From Pseudomonas sp. FEN (GTDB taxonomy: Bacteria > Pseudomonadota > Gammaproteobacteria > Pseudomonadales > Pseudomonadaceae): DNA of 64,000 nucleotides. Both the position numbers and the translations under genes were made by a program. Positions 1 to 7,732 of this stretch are shown here, piece by piece. The stretch spans positions 248,001-312,000 of the forward strand of contig NZ_CAJFDC010000001.1 of NCBI RefSeq assembly GCF_904067045.1. Reading direction: 5' to 3'. How positions within the stretch are numbered: the stretch's first letter is position 1; each line of letters begins with the position of its first letter. Below the pieces are notes generated by a model. That model saw only the letters and a program-made list of their open reading frames with translations. It made no database searches and had not been told where the DNA came from.

Positions 1-1
1 C

Positions 2-304
2 CTGCACAACGGTTCGGTACCTTCGCTGTATCAGTTGCTCTCGCCCCAGGACGAGCGCGCCAGCAGTTTCTATCGCGGCACCTTCGAATACGACCCGCGC
101 CACCTGGGTTATCGCCCGGAAGCCTTCGCCAACGGTTTCCTCTACGACACCCGGATCAGTGGCAACCACAACAGCGGCCACGAATTCCGCGCCGGCAAGC
201 GCGGCAATGGCGTTATCGGTCGTTTGCTGCAACCCGAAGAACGCTGGGCCCTGCTGGAGTACCTGAAGGTGCTCGGCGGCCCGCTGGAGAAACAACTGCC
301 ATGA
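2..304 (+). CDS. Di-heme cytochrome c family protein, C-terminal part (5' truncated by window)
   Basis: The frame is open from the left edge and stops with TGA at 302-304, so only the last 100 residues are visible. The segment starts with LHNGSVPSLYQLL and continues with FYRGTFEYDP and GYRPE, a pattern known from the C-terminal region of di-heme cytochrome c proteins related to RoxA and the cytochrome c peroxidases. No CXXCH heme motif lies in the visible part; it would have to be upstream. It ends 31 bp before a membrane-anchored catalase-like gene on the same strand, so both are likely one transcript concerned with periplasmic redox chemistry. The substrate is unknown. Confidence 0.6.
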   Translation: MHNGSVPSLYQLLSPQDERASSFYRGTFEYDPRHLGYRPEAFANGFLYDTRISGNHNSGHEFRAGKRGNGVIGRLLQPEERWALLEYLKVLGGPLEKQLP

Positions 305-335
305 CCCCGTGCCTCCACCTTGAAAGGATGTCCAC

Positions 336-1472
336 ATGCTGACCCGACTCTGGCTGCGCCTCGGCGCCTTTCTGGGCAAGAGCCTGCTGATCCTGATCGG
401 CCTCGGGCTGGTCGGCTGGGCCCTGGCCAGTGGCTGGTACGCCTGGCGCCACAGCGGCCCGGTGTCCGCCGAGGAACAGATACCGCCCGGAGAGGCGGCG
501 ATGACCCAGGACATCATCCAGACCGCGGTACGTATCGTCGACCAGCACCGCGAGGGTACCCGCTACCTGCGCGACGCCCATGCCAAGGCCCATGGCTGTG
601 TGAAGGCCGAGGTCCAGGTGCCGAGTGATCTGAGCAGCGATCTGCGCCAGGGTGTTTTTGCCGAACCGGGCAAGACCTGGCAGGCGCTGATCCGGCTGTC
701 CAATGGCAACGCCTATCCGCAGTTCGACAGTATTCGTGACGCCCGCGGCATGGCGTTGAAATTGCTCGATGTACCGGGCAAGCAATTGCTACCGGGGCAG
801 CAGGGGCGCAATGAGCAGGACTTCGTGATGTTCAGCCATCCGAACTTTTTCGTCAGTGACGTCGCCGAGTACCAGCAGAACATCGGGGCCCAGGCGGACG
901 GCAAGCAGGTGCTGGCATTTTTCCCGAGCTGGAATCCGACCACCTGGCAGGTACGCCATCTGTTTATTGCCCTGGCGACCTTGGCCCCGGCGCCGGTCAG
1001 TCCGACGCAGACCACTTACTTCTCGGTCTCGCCGTACAAGTTCGGCAATGACAACGCCAAATTCCGTGTAGCTCCCGATCCGCAGAGCTGCCCGGAATAT
1101 GTCTTGCCGAAGCAGAATGAAGACCTGCCGAACTTCCTGCGCGGCGCCCTGGGCCAACAGTTATCCACAGACCGCGTCCCGGCCTGTTTCGTCTTGCAGA
1201 TCCAGCGGCAGAACGCCCATTTGTATATGCCGATCGAAGACACCAGCATCGAGTGGAAGGAGAGCGACGCGCCGTTCCAGACCGTGGCGCGGATTCGGAT
1301 TCCGGCCCAGGACTTCGATACGCTGGAACAGAACATCGCCTGTGACAACCAGTCGTTCAGCCCCTGGCATGGGCTGGAGGCACACCGACCGATTGGTGGG
1401 ATCAACCGGCTGCGTAAAGCGGTGTATGACGCGGTCAGCGATTACCGGCATAGCCGCAACGCCGAGCAATGA
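336..1472 (+). CDS. Membrane-anchored catalase-family protein (small-subunit, SrpA/KatA-fold type)
   Basis: This 378-residue protein starts with an ATG at 336 behind an AAAGGA ribosome site. Residues about 13-33 form one transmembrane helix, which places the rest in the periplasm. The body resembles the short, divergent heme catalase family: a His-containing block RDAHAKAHG (H82, H86) that would hold the distal histidine, then SNGN, a DFVMFSHPNFFV block, and a basic C-terminal segment ending PIGGINRLRKAVY with candidate proximal tyrosines. Family members have peroxidase or heme-dependent oxidase activity rather than proven catalase activity. The preceding cytochrome gene suggests an electron-transfer partner. 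Function is inferred from fold similarity only. Confidence 0.75.
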   Translation: MLTRLWLRLGAFLGKSLLILIGLGLVGWALASGWYAWRHSGPVSAEEQIPPGEAAMTQDIIQTAVRIVDQHREGTRYLRDAHAKAHGCVKAEVQVPSDLSSDLRQGVFAEPGKTWQALIRLSNGNAYPQFDSIRDARGMALKLLDVPGKQLLPGQQGRNEQDFVMFSHPNFFVSDVAEYQQNIGAQADGKQVLAFFPSWNPTTWQVRHLFIALATLAPAPVSPTQTTYFSVSPYKFGNDNAKFRVAPDPQSCPEYVLPKQNEDLPNFLRGALGQQLSTDRVPACFVLQIQRQNAHLYMPIEDTSIEWKESDAPFQTVARIRIPAQDFDTLEQNIACDNQSFSPWHGLEAHRPIGGINRLRKAVYDAVSDYRHSRNAEQ

Positions 1473-1495
1473 AAGCCTCCCTGCAGACACGTCCC

Positions 1496-1628
1496 TGTGG
1501 CGAGCGGGCTTGCCCGCGCTCGACTGCGCAGCAGTCGCAAAACCGGCTATCTCGGTTTACCTGATGCACCGGATTCGCCGGTTTTGGGGCCGCTTCGCGG
1601 CCCAGCGCGGGCAAGCCCGCTCGCCACA
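1496..1628. repeat. REPIN, family A (GTGGCGAGCGGGCTTGCCCG ends)
   Basis: Two inverted REP copies face each other: TGTGGCGAGCGGGCTTGCCC at the left and its reverse complement at the right end, with a second inner hairpin (AACCGG...CCGGTT) between them. Such REP doublets are typical of Pseudomonas intergenic space and are mobilised by RAYT transposases; no RAYT gene is present in this window. It lies between the catalase-like gene and the tRNA terminator. Copies of the same family are at 6429-6577 and 58125-58271. Confidence 0.85.
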
Positions 1629-1665
1629 AATGGTGTTCGCCGGATGCCCTCTACAAACCCCAGAC

Positions 1666-1695
1666 GACAAAAAGCCCGCACAAGGCGGGCTTTCT
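1666..1695 (-). terminator. Rho-independent terminator of tRNA-Val/tRNA-Asp operon, copy 1
   Basis: On the minus strand AAAGCCCGCC-TTGT-GCGGGCTTT is followed by T residues. It sits about 40 bp downstream of the tRNA-Asp 3' end. An almost identical copy lies after the second tRNA pair. Confidence 0.8.
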
Positions 1696-1734
1696 GTGAT
1701 GACCTGGCGTTCAGTGCTCCAGATCACTTGAAGA

Positions 1735-1811
1735 TGGCGCAGCGGACGGGACTCGAACCCGCGACCCCCGGCGTGACAGGCCGGTATTCTAACCGACTGA
1801 ACTACCGCTGC
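1735..1811 (-). tRNA. tRNA-Asp (GTC), copy 1
   Basis: A 77-nt tRNA with encoded CCA. The acceptor stem is GCAGCGG/CCGCTGC, the anticodon loop reads CTGTCAC (anticodon GTC), and the T arm has GGGTTCGAGTCCC. It is transcribed right to left after tRNA-Val. Identical to the copy at 5105-5181. Confidence 0.95.
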
Positions 1812-1830
1812 GCGTAGCGTTGAAGCGAAA

Positions 1831-1906
1831 TGGTGGGTGATGACGGGATCGAACCGCCGACCCTCTGCTTGTAAGGCAGATGCTCTCCCGGCTGAGCTAA
1901 TCACCC
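1831..1906 (-). tRNA. tRNA-Val (TAC), copy 1
   Basis: A 76-nt tRNA with encoded CCA, acceptor stem GGGTGAT/ATCACCC, anticodon loop CTTACAA (anticodon TAC) and T arm CGGTTCGATCCCG. It precedes tRNA-Asp by 19 bp on the same strand. Identical to the copy at 5201-5276. Confidence 0.95.
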
Positions 1907-2004
1907 TTTCGTTTCGGTGCGGGCGCATTATGCCACAAAAATTCCATAACGCACTGATTTAGATAATCTTTTTTCAGTACATGGTTTTCTCGAGGCCCAC
2001 GGAA

Positions 2005-2056
2005 CAAAAAGCCAGCGGGGAATCGCTGAAATACGGCGGCCAACAGCCTGCTGGCG
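2005..2056 (-). terminator. Possible terminator of the enolase/ACS-transporter cassette
   Basis: On the minus strand CGCCAGC at the left pairs with GCTGGC further on, and the second arm is followed by TTTTTG. The intervening sequence is long (33 bases), so this is a weak candidate. It lies 16 bp past the transporter stop codon. Confidence 0.35.
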
Positions 2057-2071
2057 TTGGCCCGCAATGAG

Positions 2072-3370
2072 CTATTTCAATGCGACCGAAGGACTCGCGC
2101 GATGCCGCTCAACACCAGGCTGAGCATGCCCGCGTACCGCCAGGATGACAACCAGCATACCCAACCCGCACACACCGGCGGTGATCACGAATGCGACATT
2201 GTAACCGCCACCATACTGCACCACCAAGCCGGTCAACGACGGCGCGATAATGCCCGCGAGGTTGGCCAGCAAATGAACAAAACCACCGGTACCACCCACC
2301 CGATTCTTCGGCACGATGTCCTGAATCAGCGCCCAGCAGATCTGTGGCGTGACGAACAGGAAAACACTCGACACCGTGATGCAGGTCACCGCCAAGCTCA
2401 ACGACGAGACCTGGGTGGTGATCATCACGCAAGCCGCCGCGACCCCGAGGCCAACAATCAATACGCACTTGCGCGCCAAGATGACATTACCCAGCTTCCT
2501 GGCCAAAGCATCGGTGACAAAACCACCCCCCAGAAAGCCCAACGCCGCGCCCAACCAGGGGATTACGGCAATGATACTCATGTGCTTGATATCCAGATGC
2601 TGATAGTCCATCAGATAGCTGGGCAGCCAAGTCAGAAAGAAATACAGCACGTAGTTGAAGCAGAAAAACGCGGTCGCGACGGCCAGCACCGGCGCGGAGA
2701 AAATGTAGCTGAGCAGGCTGCGGCCTTCCTGCACCCCGTCTATCAACACCTCGGCACGGCTGACACGAATCAACTCACGCTCGGCCTCGGACACCTTGGG
2801 ATGCTGCTCGGGCGTGTCCTTGAACATCAACAGCCAAGCCAGCAGCCAGAGCGCGCCCAACAAGGCGATCACCACAAACGACACTCGCCAGCCATAATTG
2901 AAAGCCACCAGACCGACGATCGGCCCAGCCAGGGCGGCGCCCAGCGGCTGACCGCAGTTGGTGAAACCCAGCGCCCGCCCGGCCTCTTCCCGAGGGAACC
3001 AGTTGGTGATCGCCTTGTTGGTGGTGGTGCCCATCGGCCCCTCGCCCATGCCGAACAACACCCGAAAAATCAGCAGATGAACGTACCCGGTAATGATCGC
3101 CGTCAAACCACAAAACAGCGACCAGACGCCCGCAGCCCAGGCAAAGACCTTTTTCGGGCCATAGGTATCGGCAGCCCAACCACCGATAAAGCACAGGGCG
3201 CAGTAGCCGATGAAAAAACTGCTGAAGATAAAGCCCATCTGGGCATCGTCTATATGCAGCTCGGTTTTCAACAGCGGCGCCACCACCGACAGGGCGGCGC
3301 GGTCCAGGTAATTGAGCATGCCGGCAAAAAACAGCAGTCCGGCGATTCTCCAGCGATAGTTGCCTTTCAT
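2072..3370 (-). CDS. MFS transporter, ACS (anion:cation symporter) family
   Basis: A 432-residue integral inner-membrane protein with about 12 hydrophobic segments. The N-terminus carries NYLDRAALS in the first helix, characteristic of the ACS family, which imports organic anions such as hexuronates, galactonate, glucarate and tartrate. The motif-A-like loop WAADTYGPKK lies between helices 2 and 3. The start is 46 bp after the end of the enolase-superfamily gene on the same strand, so the two form an operon in which this protein most likely imports the enzyme's sugar-acid substrate. The exact substrate cannot be read from sequence. The whole cassette lies between two copies of a tRNA block. 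Confidence 0.85.
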   Translation of the reverse strand: MKGNYRWRIAGLLFFAGMLNYLDRAALSVVAPLLKTELHIDDAQMGFIFSSFFIGYCALCFIGGWAADTYGPKKVFAWAAGVWSLFCGLTAIITGYVHLLIFRVLFGMGEGPMGTTTNKAITNWFPREEAGRALGFTNCGQPLGAALAGPIVGLVAFNYGWRVSFVVIALLGALWLLAWLLMFKDTPEQHPKVSEAERELIRVSRAEVLIDGVQEGRSLLSYIFSAPVLAVATAFFCFNYVLYFFLTWLPSYLMDYQHLDIKHMSIIAVIPWLGAALGFLGGGFVTDALARKLGNVILARKCVLIVGLGVAAACVMITTQVSSLSLAVTCITVSSVFLFVTPQICWALIQDIVPKNRVGGTGGFVHLLANLAGIIAPSLTGLVVQYGGGYNVAFVITAGVCGLGMLVVILAVRGHAQPGVERHRASPSVALK

Positions 3371-3416
3371 TTTTCATGACCTTTATTATTTTTGGAAGGT
3401 GACAGCATGTGGTGGC

Positions 3417-4556
3417 TCAACTGACCAGCGCGTGGTCCGTGCAATAGGCCCGCAACACCTCGACGTCAGGCACAAAGCCAAGGCCCGGCACGTCGGGCAG
3501 GCTCATGCGCGGCTTGAAGGCGAGTTCGGGATAGAGCAAGCGCTCGAACTCGATGAATGGGACTTCCAGCGCCACGTCCGCCGGCAACAGCGTGCACAGG
3601 TGCGCGACGGCGAGTAACCCGGGGCCGAAATAGAAGCAGTGCGGCACCACGCCGACAGCGTGCTCGCGGGCAATCGCGAAGATCTCCAGCATCGCGCTGA
3701 TGCCTCCGACCTTGGCGACGCTGGGCTGCAAGACATCGACCGCGCCCTGCTCAACCAAGGCGCGCAGACCGTTCACCCCCGCGGCGTTTTCACCGGCGGA
3801 AACCGCCACGCCATGGCGTCGCACCTGGGCCAGACCGCGGAGATCATCGGGCGGCCAGACAGGCTCCTCGAGCCAACCGAGCGCAAGCTCGCGTAACTGC
3901 TCAGCCATGTCGCACGCCTGGGCAACGGTCCACGGGCAATTGACATCCACCATCAACTCACCCGCCGCCAGCGGCAGCGCCGCACGGGCCGCGGCGATGG
4001 CCGCATAGCTGGTTTCATGCAGTTTGATCTTGCGAAAGCCTTGCTGCTGGGCGCGTCTGACCTGAGCAAACACTTCGTCAGGATCGCCGCCATAACTGAC
4101 CAGGCTTGCATACAGCTCGAGTTCGCGCGGCGTGCCGCCCAGCAACCGGTACAACGGCTGGCCGGCCACCTGCGCGGCCAGGTCCCACAGGGCGATGTCG
4201 ATGCCGGACAAGGCGTACACCATTGGTCCGGTCGAGCCAAAACCATGCAGGGCGCGACGCGCGACTTCCAGGGTCTGTTCGCGATCGGCCAGCGCGGTAC
4301 CGATGAACATCGGTGCCACCACTTCAGCCAAGGCCTTGAAGGTCACCGGGTTGCAGCCGTGGCCAAAAGCCTCGCCCCAACCGCTCAGGCCCGTGTCGGT
4401 GGTGACCTTGAGCATCAGGCTTTCCATGCGCCGATGCCGGGGCGATGCGGCATTGAAGGCATCGTCATCCTTGGCCGGCCCGAGGCTCTTGCGCTCAGTG
4501 GTGCCGGCCAAGAACGGAATGCTCAGGCGGATGATCTCGATACTGCGAATAATCAC
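3417..4556 (-). CDS. Mandelate racemase/muconate lactonizing enzyme family protein (enolase superfamily)
   Basis: A 379-residue enzyme with the enolase-superfamily capping domain (about 1-130) and a beta/alpha barrel behind it. Visible catalytic features: KIKLH with K176, K178 and H180 at the end of the second barrel strand; metal ligands D204 (VDVNCP), E230 (WLEEP) and E256 (SAGEN); K282 in SVAKVGG; and H306 in VPHCFYFGPG. The acids bind Mg2+ and the Lys/His residues abstract the alpha proton of a carboxylate. Members are racemases, cycloisomerases or acid-sugar dehydratases; with an ACS transporter next to it, a sugar-acid dehydratase or similar catabolic role is likeliest. First gene of the cassette; no regulator gene adjoins. 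Confidence 0.85.
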   Translation of the reverse strand: MIIRSIEIIRLSIPFLAGTTERKSLGPAKDDDAFNAASPRHRRMESLMLKVTTDTGLSGWGEAFGHGCNPVTFKALAEVVAPMFIGTALADREQTLEVARRALHGFGSTGPMVYALSGIDIALWDLAAQVAGQPLYRLLGGTPRELELYASLVSYGGDPDEVFAQVRRAQQQGFRKIKLHETSYAAIAAARAALPLAAGELMVDVNCPWTVAQACDMAEQLRELALGWLEEPVWPPDDLRGLAQVRRHGVAVSAGENAAGVNGLRALVEQGAVDVLQPSVAKVGGISAMLEIFAIAREHAVGVVPHCFYFGPGLLAVAHLCTLLPADVALEVPFIEFERLLYPELAFKPRMSLPDVPGLGFVPDVEVLRAYCTDHALVS

Positions 4557-4576
4557 AGGCAGGTCTCCAAAAGCTT

Positions 4577-4631
4577 TGTTGATGTTATAAACCGATGAAA
4601 AACACTGTTACGTTATCGTACAACATCAACA
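4577..4631. promoter_or_regulatory. Promoter/operator region of the enolase-ACS cassette
   Basis: A perfect 10-bp inverted repeat, TGTTGATGTT at 4577-4586 and AACATCAACA at 4622-4631, flanks 35 bp that contain AT-rich promoter-like sequence. Read on the minus strand, GTAACA and TATAAC are 16 bp apart and could be -35 and -10 boxes for the gene starting at 4556. Two half sites at this distance would suit a dimeric repressor that loops or brackets the promoter. The regulator is not encoded in the window. The remaining 4632-5037 holds no gene that I can support; a small GGTCTGACC palindrome lies at 4803-4811. Confidence 0.5.
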
Positions 4632-5037
4632 CATGAGGAAGAAATGAATCCTGCCTGCTATCTGATTACTCGTTAAAATTTTCCATTCACAAAAAGCATA
4701 TGACCGCTCTATTACAGTACTTTCATGCATAGATAAGGCTGGCCAAGCAGTACCTGCGGGTGACCGTCGCCATCCCCCGCGCGATTCGCCGCAGCAGGTA
4801 GAGGTCTGACCACATAAGATCAGCCGGTATCAAGGACCGAACGAGATTCGCCTCTCTACTGGCGATGGAGTCGGAAATGCCAGCGTTGCGACCGACCAGG
4901 ATTGATCGCGATGGCGTCGGGGTATTTGAATGCGTAGACACGCACATTGCGAGATGGGAGCCGAATTTACCGGGGCATCGGACCGCCGCAAAAGAACGCT
5001 GCCCGGCTCCGGCAGCGCCTGACAAAATCAACACCCA

Positions 5038-5066
5038 CAAAAAAGCCCGCACAAGGCGGGCTTTCT
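5038..5066 (-). terminator. Rho-independent terminator of tRNA-Val/tRNA-Asp operon, copy 2
   Basis: Same AAAGCCCGCC-TTGT-GCGGGCTTT hairpin with a T-rich tail on the minus strand as at 1666-1695, 39 bp past the tRNA-Asp 3' end. Confidence 0.8.
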
Positions 5067-5104
5067 GTGATGAGCTGGCGTTCAGTGGTCCAGATCATCG
5101 AATA

Positions 5105-5181
5105 TGGCGCAGCGGACGGGACTCGAACCCGCGACCCCCGGCGTGACAGGCCGGTATTCTAACCGACTGAACTACCGCTGC
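5105..5181 (-). tRNA. tRNA-Asp (GTC), copy 2
   Basis: Identical in sequence to the tRNA-Asp at 1735-1811, with encoded CCA. The anticodon loop CTGTCAC gives GTC. Transcribed after tRNA-Val from the rdgC side. Confidence 0.95.
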
Positions 5182-5200
5182 GCGTAACACTGATCACGAA

Positions 5201-5276
5201 TGGTGGGTGATGACGGGATCGAACCGCCGACCCTCTGCTTGTAAGGCAGATGCTCTCCCGGCTGAGCTAATCACCC
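5201..5276 (-). tRNA. tRNA-Val (TAC), copy 2
   Basis: Identical in sequence to the tRNA-Val at 1831-1906, with encoded CCA and anticodon TAC. The AT-rich stretch at 5290-5350 upstream on the minus strand probably holds the promoter of this tRNA pair. Confidence 0.95.
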
Positions 5277-5436
5277 TTCGCTTTCGGTGTGGCGCGCATT
5301 CTACGGAGCACTCCCCACTCTGGCAAGCACTTTCTTTAATATTTTTCTCAGGTCTTCCAAAGACTTAGCGGAGGGTTGGCCTATGGGTCCATGAAGAGAA
5401 TAATGCCCTCCTTTGTATAAAGGAGAGATGCACCCC

Positions 5437-6357
5437 ATGTGGTTCAAGAACCTGCTGATCTACCGCCTGACCCAAGATCTGCCTTTTGATGCCGAGGCGC
5501 TGGAGACCGCACTGGCGAGCAAACCGGCTCGCCCCTGTGCGAGCCAGGAGTTGACCACCTATGGTTTCGTCGCGCCCTTCGGCAAAGGCGAGGACGCGCC
5601 GCTGGTTCACGTCAGCGGCGACTTCCTGCTGGTGGCCGCGCGCAAGGAAGAGCGCATTCTGCCGGGTAGCGTAGTGCGCGATGCACTGAAGGAAAAGGTC
5701 GAGGAGATCGAAGCCGAACAGATGCGCAAGGTCTACAAGAAGGAGCGCGACCAGCTCAAGGATGAAATCATCCAGGCGTTCCTGCCGCGGGCCTTTATCC
5801 GGCGTTCCTCGACCTTCGCCGCCATCGCGCCGAAACAGGGCCTGATCCTGGTCAACTCGGCCAGCCCGAAACGCGCCGAGGACCTGCTGTCGACCCTGCG
5901 CGAAGTGCTCGGCACCCTGCCGGTGCGGCCGCTGACCGTGAAGACCGCGCCCAGCGCGATCATGACCGACTGGGTGAAGACCCAGGCCGCCGCGGAGCAT
6001 TTCTTCGTCCTCGACGAATGCGAACTGCGCGACACCCATGAAGACGGCGGTATTGTGCGCTGCAAGCGCCAGGACCTGACCAGCGAGGAAATCCAGCTGC
6101 ACCTGAGCACCGGCAAGGTGGTTACCCAACTGTCCCTGGCCTGGCAGGACAAATTGTCCTTCGTGCTCGACGACAAAATGGTGGTCAAGCGCCTGAAGTT
6201 CGAAGATCTGTTGCAGGATCAGGCCGAACAGGACGGCGGCGAGGAAGCCCTGGGCCAATTGGACGCCAGCTTCACCCTGATGATGCTGACCTTCGGCGAG
6301 TTCCTGCCACAGCTGTTCGAGGCCCTGGGTGGCGAGGAAATGCCGCAGGGCATCTGA
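5437..6357 (+). CDS. rdgC: Recombination-associated protein RdgC
   Basis: A 306-residue protein, the usual RdgC length, beginning [11 protein letters not shown] as family members do. The ATG at 5437 is chosen because AAGGAGAG ends 9 bases before it; earlier in-frame TTG (5413) and ATG (5428) codons lack a site. RdgC binds double-stranded DNA as a ring-shaped dimer, is nucleoid associated, and restrains RecA loading during recombination and replication-fork repair. Family blocks seen are [22 protein letters not shown]-like text ([12 protein letters not shown]), ATTF-like [10 protein letters not shown] and the acidic C-terminal region. It stands alone between the tRNA pair and a transporter gene. 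Confidence 0.95.
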   Translation: MWFKNLLIYRLTQDLPFDAEALETALASKPARPCASQELTTYGFVAPFGKGEDAPLVHVSGDFLLVAARKEERILPGSVVRDALKEKVEEIEAEQMRKVYKKERDQLKDEIIQAFLPRAFIRRSSTFAAIAPKQGLILVNSASPKRAEDLLSTLREVLGTLPVRPLTVKTAPSAIMTDWVKTQAAAEHFFVLDECELRDTHEDGGIVRCKRQDLTSEEIQLHLSTGKVVTQLSLAWQDKLSFVLDDKMVVKRLKFEDLLQDQAEQDGGEEALGQLDASFTLMMLTFGEFLPQLFEALGGEEMPQGI

Positions 6358-6428
6358 TCGCACGCGGTAAGCTCCGCTCCCACTGAGACCCAGTCGGTCG
6401 ATAAGGAAATCTGAAACCGAGCGCGGTC

Positions 6429-6577
6429 TTGTGGCGAGCGGGCTTGTCCGGACGCCGCACTGCCGCTCTCGGCTGCGAAGCAGTCGTAAACCGGTTATCT
6501 CGGTCTACCTGATAGATCGCATTCGCCGGTTTTAGGGCCGCTTCGCGCCCCAGCGCGGGCGAGCCCGCTCGCCACAA
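6429..6577. repeat. REPIN, family A
   Basis: Inverted REP ends (TGTGGCGAGCGGGCTTG at the left, CGGGCGAGCCCGCTCGCCAC at the right) surround an inner GGTTTACGACTG-like arm. Same family as 1496-1628. It fills most of the gap between rdgC and the BASS transporter gene; the rest of 6358-6650 shows nothing else beyond the downstream ribosome site. Confidence 0.8.
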
Positions 6578-6650
6578 ATTTCGGCCTGGCTTGAGATCGG
6601 GTGGTTGGAAAAAATTCGCTCAGCACCGTACACATAACAAGGAAAACACC

Positions 6651-7616
6651 ATGCGCGCACTGGCCACCCTCAGCCGCTTCGTCGGCAATACCTTCGCCTA
6701 CTGGGTGCTGATTTTCGCCGTGCTGGCGTTCCTGCAACCCGCCTGGTTCATCGCCCTGAAAATCGCCATCGTGCCGCTCCTCGGCCTGGTCATGTTCGGC
6801 ATGGGCCTGACCCTGAAACTCGACGATTTCGCCGAAGTCGCCCGCCATCCCTGGCGCGTGGCCCTGGGCGTGGTCGCCCACTTCATTATCATGCCAGGCG
6901 TCGCCTGGCTGCTCTGCCGGGCCTTCCAGCTGCCGGCGGAAATCGCCGTCGGGGTGATCCTGGTCGGCTGCTGCCCCAGCGGTACCGCCTCGAATGTCAT
7001 GACCTGGCTGGCCCGCGGCGACCTGGCGCTGTCGGTGGCCATCGCCGCCGTCACCACTCTGCTCGCCCCGCTGCTGACCCCCGCGCTGATCTGGCTGCTG
7101 GCCTCGGCCTGGCTGCCAGTGTCGTTCGGCGAACTGTTCTGGTCGATCCTGCAAGTGGTGTTGCTGCCGATCGTGCTGGGGGTCGTCGCGCAACGACTAC
7201 TGGGCCAGCGAGTCCGGCACGCGGTGGAGGTCCTGCCACTGGTTTCGGTGCTGAGCATCGTGATCATCGTCGCCGCCGTGGTCGCGGCCAGCCAGGCGAA
7301 GATCGCCGAATCCGGCCTGCTGATCATGGCCGTGGTGATGTTGCACAACAGCTTCGGCTACCTGCTGGGCTACTTCACCGGCCGCCTGTTCAAGCTGCCA
7401 CTGGCCCAGCGCAAATCACTGGCGCTGGAAGTCGGCATGCAGAACTCAGGCCTCGGCGCCGCCCTGGCCAGCGCGCACTTCTCGCCGCTGGCAGCGGTGC
7501 CCAGCGCGCTGTTCAGTGTCTGGCACAATATTTCCGGTGCCCTGCTCTCCACCTGGTTCCGGCGCATGAGCGAAAAACAGGACCGTGAACGGGCCGCCGA
7601 GCAAGCCCTGGACTGA
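6651..7616 (+). CDS. Bile acid:sodium symporter (BASS) family transporter
   Basis: A 321-residue inner-membrane protein with about nine to ten hydrophobic helices. ATG at 6651 follows AAGGA by 7 bases. Family features are the GMGLTLKLDDF block after helix 2, VGCCPSGTASNVMT in the crossover region that binds substrate and sodium, and MQNSGLGAALA near the C-terminal bundle. Bacterial relatives such as PanS import pantoate or other organic anions with Na+; the substrate here cannot be named. It is monocistronic or co-transcribed with nothing visible; a CTTGATC-GTCA-GATCAAG hairpin without a T-tract lies at 7623-7640 after it. Confidence 0.85.
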   Translation: MRALATLSRFVGNTFAYWVLIFAVLAFLQPAWFIALKIAIVPLLGLVMFGMGLTLKLDDFAEVARHPWRVALGVVAHFIIMPGVAWLLCRAFQLPAEIAVGVILVGCCPSGTASNVMTWLARGDLALSVAIAAVTTLLAPLLTPALIWLLASAWLPVSFGELFWSILQVVLLPIVLGVVAQRLLGQRVRHAVEVLPLVSVLSIVIIVAAVVAASQAKIAESGLLIMAVVMLHNSFGYLLGYFTGRLFKLPLAQRKSLALEVGMQNSGLGAALASAHFSPLAAVPSALFSVWHNISGALLSTWFRRMSEKQDRERAAEQALD

Positions 7617-7660
7617 GGCAAACTTGATCGTCAGATCAAGAGTGGGCAATATAGTGCGCA

Positions 7661-7716
7661 GCGCCGGGACGACCCAGCGGCTTGAGCACAGCATCCATCC
7701 GGGGACGACCCCAGCC
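7661..7716 (+). promoter_or_regulatory. Guanidine-II (mini-ykkC) riboswitch
   Basis: Two short hairpins with identical ACGA tetraloops lie in tandem just before the gdx start: GGG-ACGA-CCC at 7666-7675 and GGGG-ACGA-CCCC at 7701-7712. Each has a C/A mismatch below the top stem followed by further G-C pairing. Paired ACGR-loop hairpins are the diagnostic feature of the guanidine-II riboswitch, in which the two loops kiss around guanidinium. The second hairpin ends 11 bases before the GGAGG ribosome site at 7724-7728, so control of translation is expected. Location ahead of a gdx-type SMR gene is the classical context. Confidence 0.9.
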
Positions 7717-7732
7717 ATAGATGGAGGTTTTC

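Noticed and set aside
1161-1169. Exact DnaA box TTATCCACA inside the catalase-like gene
   Set aside because: A single box in coding sequence is likely by chance.
1497-1817. Open frames through the REPIN and tRNA block
   Set aside because: They are translations of repeat and tRNA sequence.
2057-3379. Long plus-strand open frame of 440 codons
   Set aside because: It is antisense to the ACS transporter gene, is rich in Gln, His and Arg as expected for a GC-rich shadow frame, and has no family features or ribosome site.
4723-5146. Short frames on both strands upstream of the second tRNA block
   Set aside because: No ribosome site, no family features, and the plus-strand frame runs into the tRNA. 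I leave the region as non-coding.
7623-7640. TTGATC-GTCA-GATCAA as an ANR/FNR box
   Set aside because: The spacing between TTGAT and ATCAA is six bases, not four, and no T-tract follows, so neither an FNR site nor a terminator is supported.
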